Program-made: the position numbers and the translations under genes | Origin: Dromiciops gliroides | Lineage: Eukaryota > Chordata > Mammalia > Microbiotheria > Microbiotheriidae | DNA length: 64,000 bases | Reading direction: 5' to 3' | NCBI RefSeq assembly: GCF_019393635.1 | Contig: NC_057867.1 | Span: forward strand, 55,998,492 to 56,062,491 | Notes under the pieces: generated by a model | What the model was told of the DNA's origin: nothing | Database searches by the model: none | What the model saw: only the letters and a program-made list of their open reading frames with translations | Shown: piece after piece, positions 22,416 to 34,310 of the stretch | Layout of the letters: every line of letters begins with the position of its first letter | Position numbering within the stretch: the first letter of the stretch is position 1

Positions 22416-22545
22416 CCATTTTACAGATGAGGAAACTGAAGTTTTAAGAGGTTAAATGACTTATTGATGCTCATACAACTAGTAAGTATGGAAGTCAGGA
22501 ATTAGACCAAAGTCGTGGCTAACTCTAAGACCATCTAGCTTTTCA
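22416..22545 (-). repeat. MIR relic
   Basis: CATTTTACAGATGAGGAAAC, TGAAGTTTTAAGAGGTTAAA and ACAACTAGTAAGTATGGAAG in antisense MIR order. Confidence 0.75.
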
Positions 22546-23454
22546 TGACCATGCCTTGATTATAGGTAATGTTGCCAGTAGGATTTCAATTAAAAGCAAA
22601 TATGCCATGGTTTAAGGAACTGTTTAATGTGATTTGTTTTTGTTTTTGTTTTGTATATTTTAACACCTATAACCTGATATCGTTCATGTGCATCGAGTGC
22701 TTACTTCTTTTGGTTAGACTCCCTTTTACGTGTAAGCCATTCTACGTAAGATAATGGATTTAAGAGCAAAGCAGAACTCCAATGACCCTTAAACCTTCTT
22801 ACTGAAAAAGACCTCCTTTTTGATCAATTGTTCTTGGCGTTATTCTGTTAGTGATATGTTGAAATAGAGAACTGTTTTGCATGTAGATCTCAAATACTCT
22901 AACATTCTGGCTGTACTTGGTTCTATATATTTGCAGTCCATGAAAAAGTCAAGAGTATGGAGCTGAGTAAAAGGTTTGGAATAAGCAATAAAGGTAGTGT
23001 AGCTGTTGCAGCCACTTTGGGTGGCTTGTTCAGTAATTACTAAATCAATAATAAGATGCTTTTTATACCTCTGAGACTTTTTGGCACTTCCTTTTCCCTC
23101 CTCAGTTAATATGTTGTTTTCTTGTAAGGGTTTATAGACTATTATAGCATTACCAGCTCTGAATGCTTTGTATAAAATACACAAATATGTAATTGGGTGA
23201 TATTTGGGGAGACCACTGTGAGTCTCATCATATTTGGGTATATGTGATAACTTCTCTAAAAAAATGGATAAGGCTTGTGCCCAGGGGAAACTGATTAAAA
23301 TGCTTTGCTAGTAATTTCTAATCTTCTGTGAAGTTTTTGAGGCAGTAATTATGCCTCTTATTTGGTCTGCCACTTAACAGTTTAACAAAGAGATAGAATT
23401 TCAAACACCTCCTTGAAGGTGCATAGTATGTGATTAGTCTTTGTGTTTATCAAA
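22546..23454. other. No recognised feature; one 114-codon frame
   Basis: A minus-strand open frame spans 22840-23184. Its product contains SGCNSYTTFIAYSKPFTQLH and no domain I recognise. Length alone is not remarkable. I see no exon context, so I do not call a gene. Confidence 0.4.
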
Positions 23455-24300
23455 ATTCCTAAGTCTTTCAAAGTTGATTATATTTGGAATATTGTTGATA
23501 CTGCAGTAGTTTTTCTCCTGGATCTTTTCACTTCACTTTGCATCAATTAATATAAGTCTCCTCAGTTTTTTTGAAACCATCTCCTTCATTATTTCATATA
23601 TCACAATAGTTAGTTGCTACCATAAAAAATAGCAGCTGTAAATATGTTTGTGTGTATGTCCTTTTCCTCTTTTTCTGATGTCTTTGGTGTGAAATAACCT
23701 AGTAGCTATATTGCTAGGTCAAAGGGGGATATACAGTTTAATAGCTTTTTGTTAGTTTCAGAGTAGTTGAACTAGTTTGAATTAGTTGTCTATATATCTT
23801 ACAAATGAGACCTTTGTCAGGCAAACTTGCTCGAAAGATTGTTTTCCAGATTCTTGCTTTTCTTTTAATTTTAGCTGCATGGGTTTTGTGTGTGCAAAAC
23901 TTTTTGATTTTATGTAATCAAAATTATCCATTTTACCTTTTGTGAACATCTTCATTTCTTGCTTGGTCATGAACTCTTCCCCTGTCCATAGATCTGTCAG
24001 TTTCTTGTACATTACACTAATAGCTTATGATGATCATTGATAATTAATGAGCTCATGAGCAATTAATGTTCCTCCTTTCATTCAGATTTCTCACTATTTC
24101 TTTGAATGGTGTTTTGTAATTGTGTTTACCCACTTCCTGTGGATTTCTTGGTAGGGTAGACTCGCAAGTATTTTATACTATCCTTAGTTATTTTAAACAG
24201 AATTTTTCTTTCTTTCTTTTCCTGTTGGATTTTGTTGGTAATATATCAAAATATTGATGATTTGAGTACCTTATCCTTTGGGGGCTTTCTTTGTTCTCAT
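23455..24300 (-). mobile_element. L1 fragment, antisense (ORF2)
   Basis: Antisense L1 phrases: GCAGCTGTAAATATGTTTGT, TTGCTAGGTCAAAGGGGGAT, ATCAAAATTATCCATTTTAC and CTTGCTTGGTCATGAACTCT. The minus strand encodes REEFMTKQ-like and KMDNFDYIKSKSF blocks also visible in other L1 copies here (43216-43500 and 51194-51240). To the right GGATTTCTTGGTAGGGTAGA continues ORF2. Confidence 0.7.
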
Positions 24301-24610
24301 TTCTTTATTTCACAAGTAAAAGTTTTGATTGATGTTGAGTTGACTATTCTCTGTGCTACTTTAACTTCATGTTTCACCTTTTCCTTTTGACTTTTGCTTT
24401 AATTAGGTGATTAATCAAATCTATATTTCCTTAAATAATTTTCTTTATTATATTCTGCATATCTTTATCAGATTTCACTGGGTGATTTGTAATTTTCTCC
24501 TACACATAGCAGCTAGATATTAATGTAAGTTGCCAGAACCTTTCTGCAAATCTTCAGTAGTGGAGCTCTTTCAATCTGCATCTGTTAAGATGTTGTCTGC
24601 ATCTGGCTTT

Positions 24611-24760
24611 TGTTTTTGTTTTTGTTTTTTGCAGGGCAATGAGGGTTAAGTGACTTGCCCAAGGTCACACAGCTAGTGTCAAGTGTCTGAGGCCGGATTT
24701 GAACTCAGATCCTCCTGAATCCAGGGCCAGTGCTTTATCCACTGTGCCACCTAGCTGCCC
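24611..24760 (-). repeat. WSINE1-type SINE (copy 7)
   Basis: Antisense copy with a (TTTTTG)n tail and target duplication CTGGCTTT at 24603-24610 and 24761-24768. A short deletion after ACACAGCTAGT removes AAGT. It belongs to the GATAAAGCA/CTCATTGCCC subfamily. Confidence 0.93.
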
Positions 24761-24768
24761 CTGGCTTT

Positions 24769-25844
24769 AGTATTATTCCTCAGTTAGCTCTGCCTTTTCT
24801 TCTGTGGTTTTTACTGAAGTCATTGCTGCCATATAGACTATCATGTCTTTACACCTTCTGTATAAACAATTATGGAGTGTGTTAATTAATGGCTGTAGGA
24901 AATTGCAGCTTTTCTGACTTACTCTTTTCTGATATAATTACTTTGCTACTTGATCTCATGCCACTGAACTAGAAAAAAAAAAGATTTTCACATTCCTAGT
25001 CCAAGTATGGCCATCTCCTTTTCAAAATAATATGAGACATAAGTACAGTTTTTGTCATCCATTTCATTTTATGGTAGAATTTCTGGAGTTTGTAATAAGG
25101 GACTTTTTCAATAGCCTCAGGTTCAACTTTTTAGTAACTACTCAATTTCATTTTTTCTTTCATCTAATCTAGACTTAGGGCTAAAGCTATTTCTTATAAT
25201 TGCCCTGTATTGGTGAGCAGTATATTGTATGGCTTGGAGCTGACAAAAAGCAGCATGGACCCCTTTCCTATAACCTAGAAAATCTCTTTCCAATTTTACT
25301 ATGATATAGTGTTGGCACATCATAAAATATTCAGGATTCAATTCCATTTTGTGTACATTTATGCCATGGTAGTCATTGTCATTGGAACTGAAGCATTTAC
25401 ATTATCTAAGGTATTTTCATTTCTGATTTATTAAAATTTATCTTGACTTTTGAAGAAGCGCATTACTCACTCTGCTGTTTTCCATGCTAAGTTGACCATC
25501 ATGGTAGTTTCTAGTAAAGACAGCCTATAATCATTGTCTACCCTAGTTATCTCTTTTGAATCTTAAGATCTGTTGCATCACATTGGGGTGCTAATCCAGT
25601 TGGTAGTTTTGCCAAAGACAAATTTGCCAGCTTTTCAAAGTTTTTGACAGCTCTTCACAGGTACTTTAATAGTCTCAGAGGACACATTTTACATTCCCCT
25701 GGTTGTCATTTCCTTAATTTCCTTTTGCCTCCATGGACAGTGGATTAGACTTTGCAGGGTGGTGGTAGTGGTAATATTACTTCTTTGCTGAAGAATCCAT
25801 ATTCTTTAATAGCACAGTTTAATAATATCTATGACATTACTGGC
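24769..25844. other. No recognised feature
   Basis: Unassigned AT-rich sequence. A 69-codon minus-strand frame at 25138-25347 lies in it. I recognise no protein family. Confidence 0.4.
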
Positions 25845-26065
25845 CCAGGGGAAAAGAGTGCTAGATGTAGAGTAAGAAAGACCTGAGTTCAAATCCTGTC
25901 TCAGAGTCTGGCTATCTCTGTGACCCTGGACAAGTCACTTAACCTCTCTCAGCCTAATTTTCCTCACCTGCAAAATGAGGATATTAATAGCACCTGTGGG
26001 GAATCAACTGATATGACATGTATAGAACTTTGTAAGCCTTAAAGCATTATATAAATGCTACATGG
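25845..26065 (+). repeat. MIR, near full length
   Basis: AGACCTGAGTTCAAATCCTG, CTGTGACCCTGGACAAGTCA, CCTCACCTGCAAAATGAGGA and GCATTATATAAATGCTAC in correct MIR order. Confidence 0.85.
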
Positions 26066-26409
26066 TGGTGGTGATGATGATGATGATGGTAGTGCTATTT
26101 AACTCAAGCCTTTGTAGTGATAGGCATCCTTTCTTCTTATATTCTCTTCTACATGACATTGTTTCTTCAGGTACCTCAATAACATTCACAAAATCCCTTC
26201 AGCAAAACAACAATTCACATTTATTAGCAGCAGCAAGGGATCTTAGACACTCCTTTCTACATGATATTTATATTTTACTTCAATATTTAGAAATGCACAA
26301 TAGTTATTAAATGTTGGAATTTTTTCTTTGGTAGAATAGTAATTTTCATTATTGTCATATCAAACATTTACCATACTAAGTGTTCATTGTCATCTAAAAC
26401 ATTTAATAT

Positions 26410-26530
26410 TCTAAATAAGGGGGAGGAGAAGGAGGGGGAAGAAAATTTGAAACTCAAAATCTTAGAAATATGAATTTTGAAAACTATATTTACATCTAAT
26501 TGGAAAAAAGAAAATACTATTAAGATAAAA
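26410..26530 (+). mobile_element. L1 3' UTR end
   Basis: The polypurine tract (GGGGGAGGAGAAGGAGGGGG), then TTGAAACTCAAAATCTTAGA, then TTTACATCTAATTGGAAAAA matches the terminal ~110 bp of marsupial L1. It is severely 5' truncated. Confidence 0.7.
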
Positions 26531-26854
26531 AAGGAATAAAAGTAACTGTAAAAACTGAAATACTTTTGCCTTTGTATGAAAGTATTCTTGTTTTTTACCC
26601 ACGCGAATTCTTCATAATGTTCATTCTTCAAGCACTGTTAACTAAATTATGGCTTTATAACTCCGTGTTCAAATTAAAAATATTTTATTTTTGCTTTGAT
26701 TATTTGTTAAAGGGTTGGGGATGTTTCCAGCTAAGCATCCTTGGCCAAAGATCTGTAGATGTCTACATTAAATAACTCCTACCTATTTTTTCCTGGCCTT
26801 GAAAAGTTGTAACTTCCTGTGTTGATTATTTCATATTTTCTTTCCTTTTACCCC

Positions 26855-26856
<2 letters not shown>

Positions 26857-26911
<55 letters not shown>
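26857..26911. repeat. (TA)n microsatellite
   Basis: About 27 TA units sit between the left target duplication of WSINE copy 8 and its T-rich tail. It probably expanded from the AT-rich junction. Confidence 0.95.
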
Positions 26912-26914
<3 letters not shown>

Positions 26915-27059
26915 TTTTTTTTAAGTGAGGCAATTGGGGTTAAGTGACTTGCCCAGGGTCACACAGCTAGTAAGTGTCAAGTGTCTGAGGCTGGATTTGA
27001 ACTCAGGTACTCCTGACTCCAGGGCTGGTGCTCTATCCACTGCGCCACCTAGCTGCCCC
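26864..27059 (-). repeat. WSINE1-type SINE (copy 8)
   Basis: Antisense copy, full body, with target duplication TACCCCAGATATAT at about 26849-26862 and 27060-27073. Its tail merges with the TA array. Confidence 0.93.
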
Positions 27060-27189
27060 TACCCCAGATATATTGAATAATTTTCCTTAGCAATAATTAA
27101 AATGTTTGAGAATGCATCTTCTCTTAATACAATATGTGACTGAGATAAAAACAAAGTAGGATCTGAAAAACTAGAAGTGATTCAAGAGG

Positions 27190-27425
27190 CCAGAGAACAG
27201 CAGTCAGAAGACAAAACCTTCAGTTCCATGTCCCTTATGAGTTGTGTGAACATGGATAACTCATTTAAACTGCTTTAGTCTTTTTTCTCACCTGTAACAT
27301 GGCAATAATAGTTTTGTTTCTATTGCTTTATAGGATTATTGTGAAAATCAAATAAAATGTTATGGTCACAAAGTACTTTGTAAACATAAAGTGAATTACG
27401 TAAATGTGACCAGGTACTTCACTAT
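27190..27425 (+). repeat. MIR relic
   Basis: AGTTGTGTGAACATGGATAA, TTTTTTCTCACCTGTAACAT and GATTATTGTGAAAATCAAAT in MIR order, ending CAAAGTACTTTGTAAAC. Confidence 0.65.
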
Positions 27426-27483
27426 TTTGATGGGTCTTATAACAACTATCTAGAAAACTGTTTCTGACATAATAGATACTTTA

Positions 27484-27638
27484 TTTATTTATATATTTTT
27501 TTGCAGGGCAATGAGGGTTAAGCAACTTGCCCAGGGTCACACAGCTAGTAAGTGTCAAGTGTCTGAGGCCGAATTTGAACTCAGGTACTCCTGAATCCAG
27601 GGTTGGTGCTTTATCCGCTGTGCCACCTAGCTGCCCCT
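27484..27638 (-). repeat. WSINE1-type SINE (copy 9)
   Basis: Antisense copy with TTTATTTATA tail and target duplication GATACTTTA at 27475-27483 and 27639-27647. It is of the GCAGGGCAATGAGGG-tail subfamily. Confidence 0.93.
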
Positions 27639-27647
27639 GATACTTTA

Positions 27648-28285
27648 AAATTTTTAACAAAATATAAGCAATTGGAGTCATACATTCCTTTGAAATTTAG
27701 CATACAACTGCTGACTATTTTCTTTGGATTGCACTGTACATTTACACTGTAAACTTTTATAGTACAGGCAATTTGATTGGGAGATTTCTTTTAACTCTTT
27801 CTTTATAGCAACCTATTTCCCATCAGCCCAGTTCCTGAAATTAAAGAGTAAAATAAGCAGATATCTAAGGGAGTGAGGTCTTACATGAAGTCCAAAGAAG
27901 TGTCTCCACTTCATTATCCATTTAAGATGTCTGAAGAAGTTCTTCACTTAAGCTTGAAGTTATTGGAAGAAAGCTAAAGTGGCCATAAAGGGCATTGACT
28001 TGCTAAAGAATTAGCCACACTCCTGGTGGCTCTTTAAAGGCAAGACATGCTGTAGGGACTCACTTGAAGCTGGAGAGAGCTCTGAGTACTATGACCTCCA
28101 GTAGCAGAGAAACAACTTAGCTCAGGAAGAAGCTAAGGCTTGATAGAGAGTCATTCTTCACCTAGGGGAGTGAGAAATATAGATTTCTCTGTCCTTTCCC
28201 CACCTGCCCTATAATCTATGATGTCTTCCCACTTACTCAGTAAGAGCTACCATATCTAACAGAGACCCCAGGGACATTGTAATTT
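27648..28285. other. No recognised feature
   Basis: Unassigned. The 27840-28200 part has a purine-rich sense strand but no family I can name. Confidence 0.4.
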
Positions 28286-28395
28286 GAGAGGCACTGTGCC
28301 AAGAGCTAAGGATACAAATAAAAAAAGTCCCTGCTCTCAAGTAGTTTGCAATCTAGTCAGGAAGACATCACAAAGAAAGAAGTTGAAAAATGAGA
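28286..28395 (-). mobile_element. L2 3' terminus, antisense
   Basis: GAGGCACTGTGCCAAGAGCT, AAGGATACAAATAAAAAAAG and CTGCTCTCAAGTAGTTTGCA match the antisense L2 end. Confidence 0.7.
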
Positions 28396-28689
28396 TGGAA
28401 TGGATGGTAAGTGGAAAGAAAGTACCTGGAATGGGGGCATAATATGGAAAGTGAGAGCATTGATTTAGGGAGAGGTAATGAGGTAGAAAAATTTTAGTAG
28501 TTTATTATTTTCACCTGATTCACTTTTCTCCCATAACTGATTTCATCTTCCATGTATTCTATTTATCAATTTTATAATAACTATTAGACTTCACAGCCTT
28601 GTTTACATATGTAAACCCCTGTATATATGGAGTTGGCATGTCCTGCCAATTCTTCCTTTGATTTGTTCAGTTTTAATGTTTCCTCTTCA

Positions 28690-28930
28690 TTTATATGGCT
28701 ACACCCATGATCCAAGCCATCATTACCTTGCACGTGGATTATTCTAATAGCCTCCTAGCTTCCTGCTCCCATGTTTCTGCCTCTAATCTATTGTGCCTTC
28801 AGGATTGCTGTCCTTTGTTAATGAACCTGCTGTAGTGACTCCATATTTTCAACAGCCACAGTTTCAGATCTTTCTGCTTGGTTTTCAAGGTCTTCTAATA
28901 CCTGGCCCTACCCTACTAGAAAGTTCCAAA
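28690..28930 (+). mobile_element. L2 fragment, sense (coding/3' UTR junction)
   Basis: GATCCAAGCCATCATTACCT, GGATTATTCTAATAGCCTCC, TTTTCAAGGTCTTCTAATAC and CTGGCCCTACCC follow the L2 order. Confidence 0.75.
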
Positions 28931-30595
28931 TCTAATGAAGTAGAGAGATCCTAGAAGTCTGTGGTAAGACAAAACTAGTTGGACTGATCTTCCTATATTT
29001 GTATTTTGTCTTTTGTCTCATAATTAGGTTGCCACCATAGTTAGCCAATAGAGTTAGTAGCCAAGAGAGCTATCAAAAAGAAGATAACATTCTATGGAAC
29101 TTTCTTCAAGGAAGTAGAGAAAGCAAGAAGAATTTCCTGTAACCTGTAGAGAGTGTGCTTTGTGCTTCTTCCAGTACTACATTTAATATGCATAGTTATA
29201 TAGATACAGAACTAGTTAGTCTCTGTCTTGGAGGAAAACTTTGAAAGGAGGAACACTTTTCAACTCTTTTGATTATAGAAAACAGTGTTGCTTAGAAAAA
29301 TGGAAGTCTGAAATAAGGAACCAAGAAAGAAAAAGGATCTATAGGGTGTAGAAGGGAATTGCAACAAATTGTACGATGAAGGAATGAAACATAAAAAAAG
29401 ACAGGAGGCAGAGGGATCCAAGCAAATAAATACTTGAAGCTATACAAAGGACACATGCAAGAGGCAGCTGAACCAGTTCTGAAGGAGGCAACATCTTCTC
29501 TAAGGGTTGATGATGTAGGTACATGTATCCTCACAGGACTTCAGATGAGAAGTCAGTCATACAGTAATGATCATAGTGAGAAGAGAAGACTAGTATTAAC
29601 TCCTGGTTGAAGTGAAGCTGATCACCTATTTGCTATCCTGCCTTAAATCCTGGAGCATGTATATAGGACCTGAAAGAGACCATATTTTCAAGAATTGGCA
29701 AAGTTGATGTTCCCTCTATGGGCACAAATGATACCACCAAAGGAACTTAGAGTATTACTAAGGATTTTGAAGTCCTAGGCAAAAAATAAAAATAAATGAA
29801 GACTAAAATTGAAAGAAATTGTGCAGTGCTCTTTTTTCCTTCTTTCTTATAACCTTTATTTTTCCATAATTCCTAACTTGAAAATAATGATATATTTTGC
29901 CAATACTATTATGAAAAAAACCCAAAGGTTAAAATCCATTTCAATAGCTGTTTAAAATTTCTACTAGAAAAAAAATTTCTACTAGGTACAAGGTTCTGCA
30001 TTCAATGAAAGACTTTAAATATAAGTTGAATTTTGCCACAGTTCAAAGAAAACATTATTTTAAAATATGTAAAGAATTGAGTAGCCTTTCAATTTTACCT
30101 TGGTAATATAATACCTGGTCATCTGTCATATTTTCTTGAATATTTTAGATGTGATAATACTGAAGCACCTGTAGGTGAGGCAGGTAAAATATATTTTGTG
30201 AATTTTGATGCTATCATTAAAAATTCATGGAACACAAGTAAACATGCCAGAAGAGAGCAATTTGAAGTAAAACAACAAGGTACCTTTACCATTGATTTTC
30301 TGTCCTGTTTTCAAACTGCATAGTAATTTTGCAACAAAACACTCAAAATATCCCCATTTTGGATAGACTATCAAATAATTGGGAAATAATGAAAGGGAAC
30401 TTTCTGATTGCTTTTAAAGAGCATGTAAGATTTGGCTTTTTGAAAAGTGATTTTATGAGCAAAGCATGTCTATAACCCTCCATTGTAGAAAACATAAGAA
30501 CCAGACCTGTTGTTTCATTACTATATAGGGGATTTCTGGGTGAGGAAATTATTTGTACCAATACTAATTGGGACCTTCTCTGCAACTTACAGTCT
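28931..30595. other. No recognised feature
   Basis: Unassigned AT-rich sequence of 1.6 kb. No exon or repeat recognised. TTTCTACTAG occurs twice close together around 29960-29985. Confidence 0.4.
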
Positions 30596-30725
30596 TAGAG
30601 AGTTTCATAGAGCCTGAAGAAAGGTGAAGTAATTTGTCCAGGGTCATCCAGGCAGCATGTGTCAGAAATACGGTTTAAACTCGGGTCTTCCTAGGTTTTC
30701 ATCCACTATGCCAGACTGCCCCTGA
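30596..30725 (-). repeat. MIR/MAR-type SINE relic
   Basis: GTAATTTGTCCAGGGTCATC, CGGTTTAAACTCGGGTCTTC and ATCCACTATGCCAGACTGCC: the tRNA-derived head in antisense. Confidence 0.65.
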
Positions 30726-31770
30726 CCTAGAGAATATAGTATGTGAAAACTTAATCCATTATATTATGTCTAGAACAAATGAGTGATTTTGATAATTCTT
30801 TCTAAAGGTAGAAAACAAGAATCTTGGGTTATGAAAGTCCCTGGAATAGTATTATATTGTAGAGGGAAATAAAATGCTGCCTAATCATTTAAACAAATCA
30901 ATGATGGGAGAAACTGGTTCATTTTTTTTTTCTAGGATTATAAATGACTTTATAGACATAGATGAGATGTCATTTCCTGTCACTTTGAAGACTGAAAGAC
31001 AAACTTGTTTCAAGGTCATTTTTGTCTTTACTGAAATCTAGATGTGATAGGCCTCCACTGCCTTATTTTATTAAAGTGTTTCTCCCCCCAGGCACACTGC
31101 TTAAATCAAATAACATCCTTAGAGATGCACAGCTGTTTTAAAGCAATCTGTATGTTTTTTAGATTTCCCCTACCCTCCTAGCCCCTATTTGCTTTTGACA
31201 TACCAGCCATTGTAATGCAAAATTTGGAGTCTAAATAGACTTATCCAGGAAAACTGAGAGTTTGCTAGCTGTAAAGACAGCAACAAACTCCATCTTTATT
31301 TGCTGTCTTGAAATTGAAAGCTAAGAGGCAACATGGCTATTGCCAGCCACGGTTTAGAAGGCAGACTATAAGTTAGGGGCTTTATATCTGTGCAATATGA
31401 AAGACTTGCAAGTCATAATTTGGAGGCCAGGCAATAATTTAATTGAATTTGGAGATAGATTTATGTGAACCTTATAAATCAGTCATTTATTAAAATAACC
31501 ATTGTCATATCACTTTTATCAAGTTTGTTACTTTCTCTAGTTTGCAGGTTTCCTGCTCTACCCACACTTGTGCCAGATGTGTGCTTCATAAATATGGCTC
31601 TATTAAGGATGGTAATTGTAGGAATGGAGAGAATGATGAGAAAAGGAGATAAGTAGATTAAATAAAAACTTGAGAAGGAAAGGAGTGATTGTGGGAAGAA
31701 TGTATCAGTGGGAAAAGGACATGATTAGACTACCTTGAGGCAGCATGGTATAGAACACAGTATACTAGGC
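30726..31770. other. No recognised feature
   Basis: Unassigned sequence. Confidence 0.4.
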
Positions 31771-32155
31771 CCGGTCCATAGTATTGTGTCTTTTTGCCTT
31801 GTGCTCTTCTGGGAGATCTCTGTTCCTTAAGTTATCTCTGTATATCCTTTTTTCAAAGTTAAGCAATTTGGCCTTTATAGAATCCACACTGTTTCTTCTA
31901 CTAAATTTTCTTCTGCTATTTTTATGTTCCATATTTATCATTGTCACATAATTCCTTATACTTTGCAGAGATTCTCCACAATATATCCATTTTTATCTGC
32001 TTTGCTTGTAGTGTCATTTAATTCTATGAGGAGATCTCTAATTTCTGACCTACATGCATTCCTAATTTCTTTCTTTAAGAATTTTATTTCTTTTTTGACC
32101 CATTCTGGAATTTTCCGATAGTATTCCATGATTCCATATTTCACCTGAGTCTATT
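31771..32155 (-). pseudogene. Coiled-coil coding remnant, possibly L1-related
   Basis: Two adjacent minus-strand frames encode very charged, helix-prone sequence: WVKKEIKFLKKEIRNACRSE (31956-32144) and SIKAKLLNFEKRIYRDNLRN (31765-31947). This resembles the coiled-coil N-terminal parts of retroelement ORF1 proteins, but I cannot assign it. An L1 3' end in the opposite orientation lies 350 bp to the right. Confidence 0.35.
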
Positions 32156-32494
32156 GGCTTACTTCCCTTTGTATTATAAGACTTAAGTACCTTGGTTTCT
32201 TCTCAAGTTGCATTCATTCTTTTTTCTGTTTTTAGAATATTCACTATTTCTCTATCTGCTTATGCTATGTCAGCTTCGATATTCACTATCCACCTGACAA
32301 TAACTGCTGATGGGATCATAAAAATTATAATTGAGTTTGTATTAAAATGTATGTACCTGAATTCCCAACTTCTCATTTTAAATTCATTATCATTTGGCCA
32401 AAATGATTCATAGGGTGAATTGGAGATTTCGATTGGCCTTTAGATTATTATTTATCATCTTGTATTCATTGCTCATTTATTTATTTATTTTATA

Positions 32495-32665
32495 TTTCTT
32501 TCACAACATGAGTAATATGGAAATATGTTTTGCCTGACTGTACATATATAATCTATACTGAATTGCTTGCCTTCTCAGTGAGGGAGGGAAGGAAATTGGA
32601 ACTAACAATTTAAAAAATGTTCTTCCATGCAACTGGAAAAAATTAAATGTTTAAAAATTATTTTA
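32495..32665 (+). mobile_element. L1 3' UTR end
   Basis: ACATGAGTAATATGGAAATA, TGTTTTGCCTGACTGTACAT, GAGGGAGGGAAGGAAATTGG and CAACTGGAAAAAATTAAATG: the terminal marsupial L1 3' UTR with A-rich tail. Confidence 0.75.
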
Positions 32666-33714
32666 AAAAAGTAAAATGATAAGAGATATGACCAAAGAAT
32701 TGATGAGTGAGGAAGGATAGACATATGAAACTGGAACAGTTCAATAAAAAAAACTAGCTAGCTAAAAGATGAGAAATAGTATGCCAAATACATCTGGTCC
32801 AACTTATGAATGCATATGGTCATTGGTAAGTTTTGGTGAGTTTCATTGTAAGTGGATGATTAGGCTTTCATAGATACTGATAAATTAAAACATTATCTTG
32901 GAATATGTGTAAATAAATAATCTGAGACTGAGTAAAAAAAAGAAAAAGTATAAATTGGGGCCATATATCCCCATAAAAATCTCACTTTCTGTTGGGACCC
33001 TTTTTCTTTTCCCTAAATGTTCTTACAGAGTGGGCCAAGATATAGGAAAATGAGAATGAGTTTTGCTAAAGTGGTGCCATATGACAATTCACTTATTCAT
33101 GGAGAATATTTAAATTGAAATCAATGATTACCCAAAAAGAAATATCTCTTAGGGAAAAAGCAGTCCAAAATCTCTGGTTCTGCTATTATAGGCAGTAGTT
33201 CTGGAGAACTGAAATAGAGGTTATACTAGGGTCACCAAAGATAAAATCTTGGCACCTAAGAATGAATTTGAAAATGTTATATAATAACCTGAGAAATAGA
33301 CCATAATAGGTCAGTTTTCTTTTTTGTGTGTGAGTCTTCTCATGTCAAAAGAAAAGAGCAGCTAAAATTGAAGGGATAATGATTTGGGAAAATGGTGAAA
33401 ATAATTGCAAAGTATTATAAAGGTAGTCTCAAGAAATGATCATCTAGCAATTTAGGGTTTCTTAGGAGTGTATTCCTCTATATTGTACAAGGCTCTTGGC
33501 CTACATTATAGCATGGCATGCAAAAATGTTACCACCATAAAGAGACCTATATCAGTAATAGTTATACTTGACTGGCTTTCAAAGATGCCTAGATATGATT
33601 AGGGTAGAAATGTAAAAGTAAGAATTAACTCTTCATGATCATTGGGTCATATTTATCATCAAATAATATTGAATAGGACTGCTAAAAGACTCTGTTACAT
33701 AGCATAAAATTTTC
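32666..33714. other. No recognised feature
   Basis: Unassigned AT-rich sequence upstream of the U6 copy. No convincing proximal sequence element or TATA box at the spacing of a U6 promoter is visible directly upstream of 33715. Confidence 0.4.
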
Positions 33715-33820
33715 GTGCTTGCTTCGGCAGCACATGTACTAAAATTGGGACGATACAGAGAAGAATAGCTGGTCCCCTGCACAAGCATGACACACAAATT
33801 CGTGAAGCATTCCGTAGTAT
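33715..33820 (+). pseudogene. U6 spliceosomal RNA pseudogene
   Basis: Full-length U6-like sequence: it starts GTGCTTGCTTCGGCAGCACA, keeps the ACAGAGA box (33755-33761) and an AGC triad, and ends AATTCGTGAAGCATTCCG. Differences from the mammalian U6 consensus include GTGCTT for GTGCTC, a GGGACG change, AGAATAGCTGGTCCCC in the catalytic region and loss of the terminal T run (GTAGTATACAG instead). Without a terminator and with changes in the ISL region it is most likely a retrotransposed pseudogene. Confidence 0.93.
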
Positions 33821-34170
33821 ACAGTTTCCTCCAGAAGATTATCCATTTGCCTTGAAGGATATTATTTTCTAAAACTTAACTAATAATATTTGAAGAGATT
33901 TAATTAATACTAGTTTTCTTCATTTTATGCTTATTCTTCCTTTGAAGGAATAAGAGCACATCCACATTTTTCTCCTTTTAAGCAAGAAATATTTTTGGAA
34001 GACATGTTTTACAGAAATTTTTAGGGGTCAGGGAAAATAGATTTAGGAGTAGGGACTGACAAAGAATGGTATGGGACATTGCCCAGAGGTAATGGCAAAA
34101 GGAGGGAAGGAAGAGTTAGAGATTCTCTTTAAACTTACTTTAGGAAATTGAGCTTTAGAATCTGATAGAG

Positions 34171-34310
34171 GGCAGCTAGATGGCGCAATGGATAAAGCAC
34201 CGACCCTGAATTCAGGAGGACCTGAGTTCAATTCTGGCCTCAGACACTTGACACTTACTAGCTGTGTGAGCCTGGGCAAGTCACTTACCCCTCATTGCCC
34301 CACCAAAAAA
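34171..34310 (+). repeat. WSINE1-type SINE (copy 10)
   Basis: Perfect 12-bp target duplication AATCTGATAGAG at 34159-34170 and 34311-34322. GATAAAGCA/CTCATTGCCC subfamily with a short A tail. Confidence 0.97.

Noticed and set aside
22840..23184. 114-codon minus-strand open frame
   Set aside because: No known domain, no exon context and no repeat family; length is within chance expectation for 64 kb in six frames.
25138..25347. 69-codon minus-strand frame considered as a processed pseudogene
   Set aside because: I could not match it to any protein, and the adjoining sequence has stops in all frames.
31081..31200. Pyrimidine-rich stretches considered as splice acceptor sites of hidden exons
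   Set aside because: No downstream open frame with protein-like content follows them.
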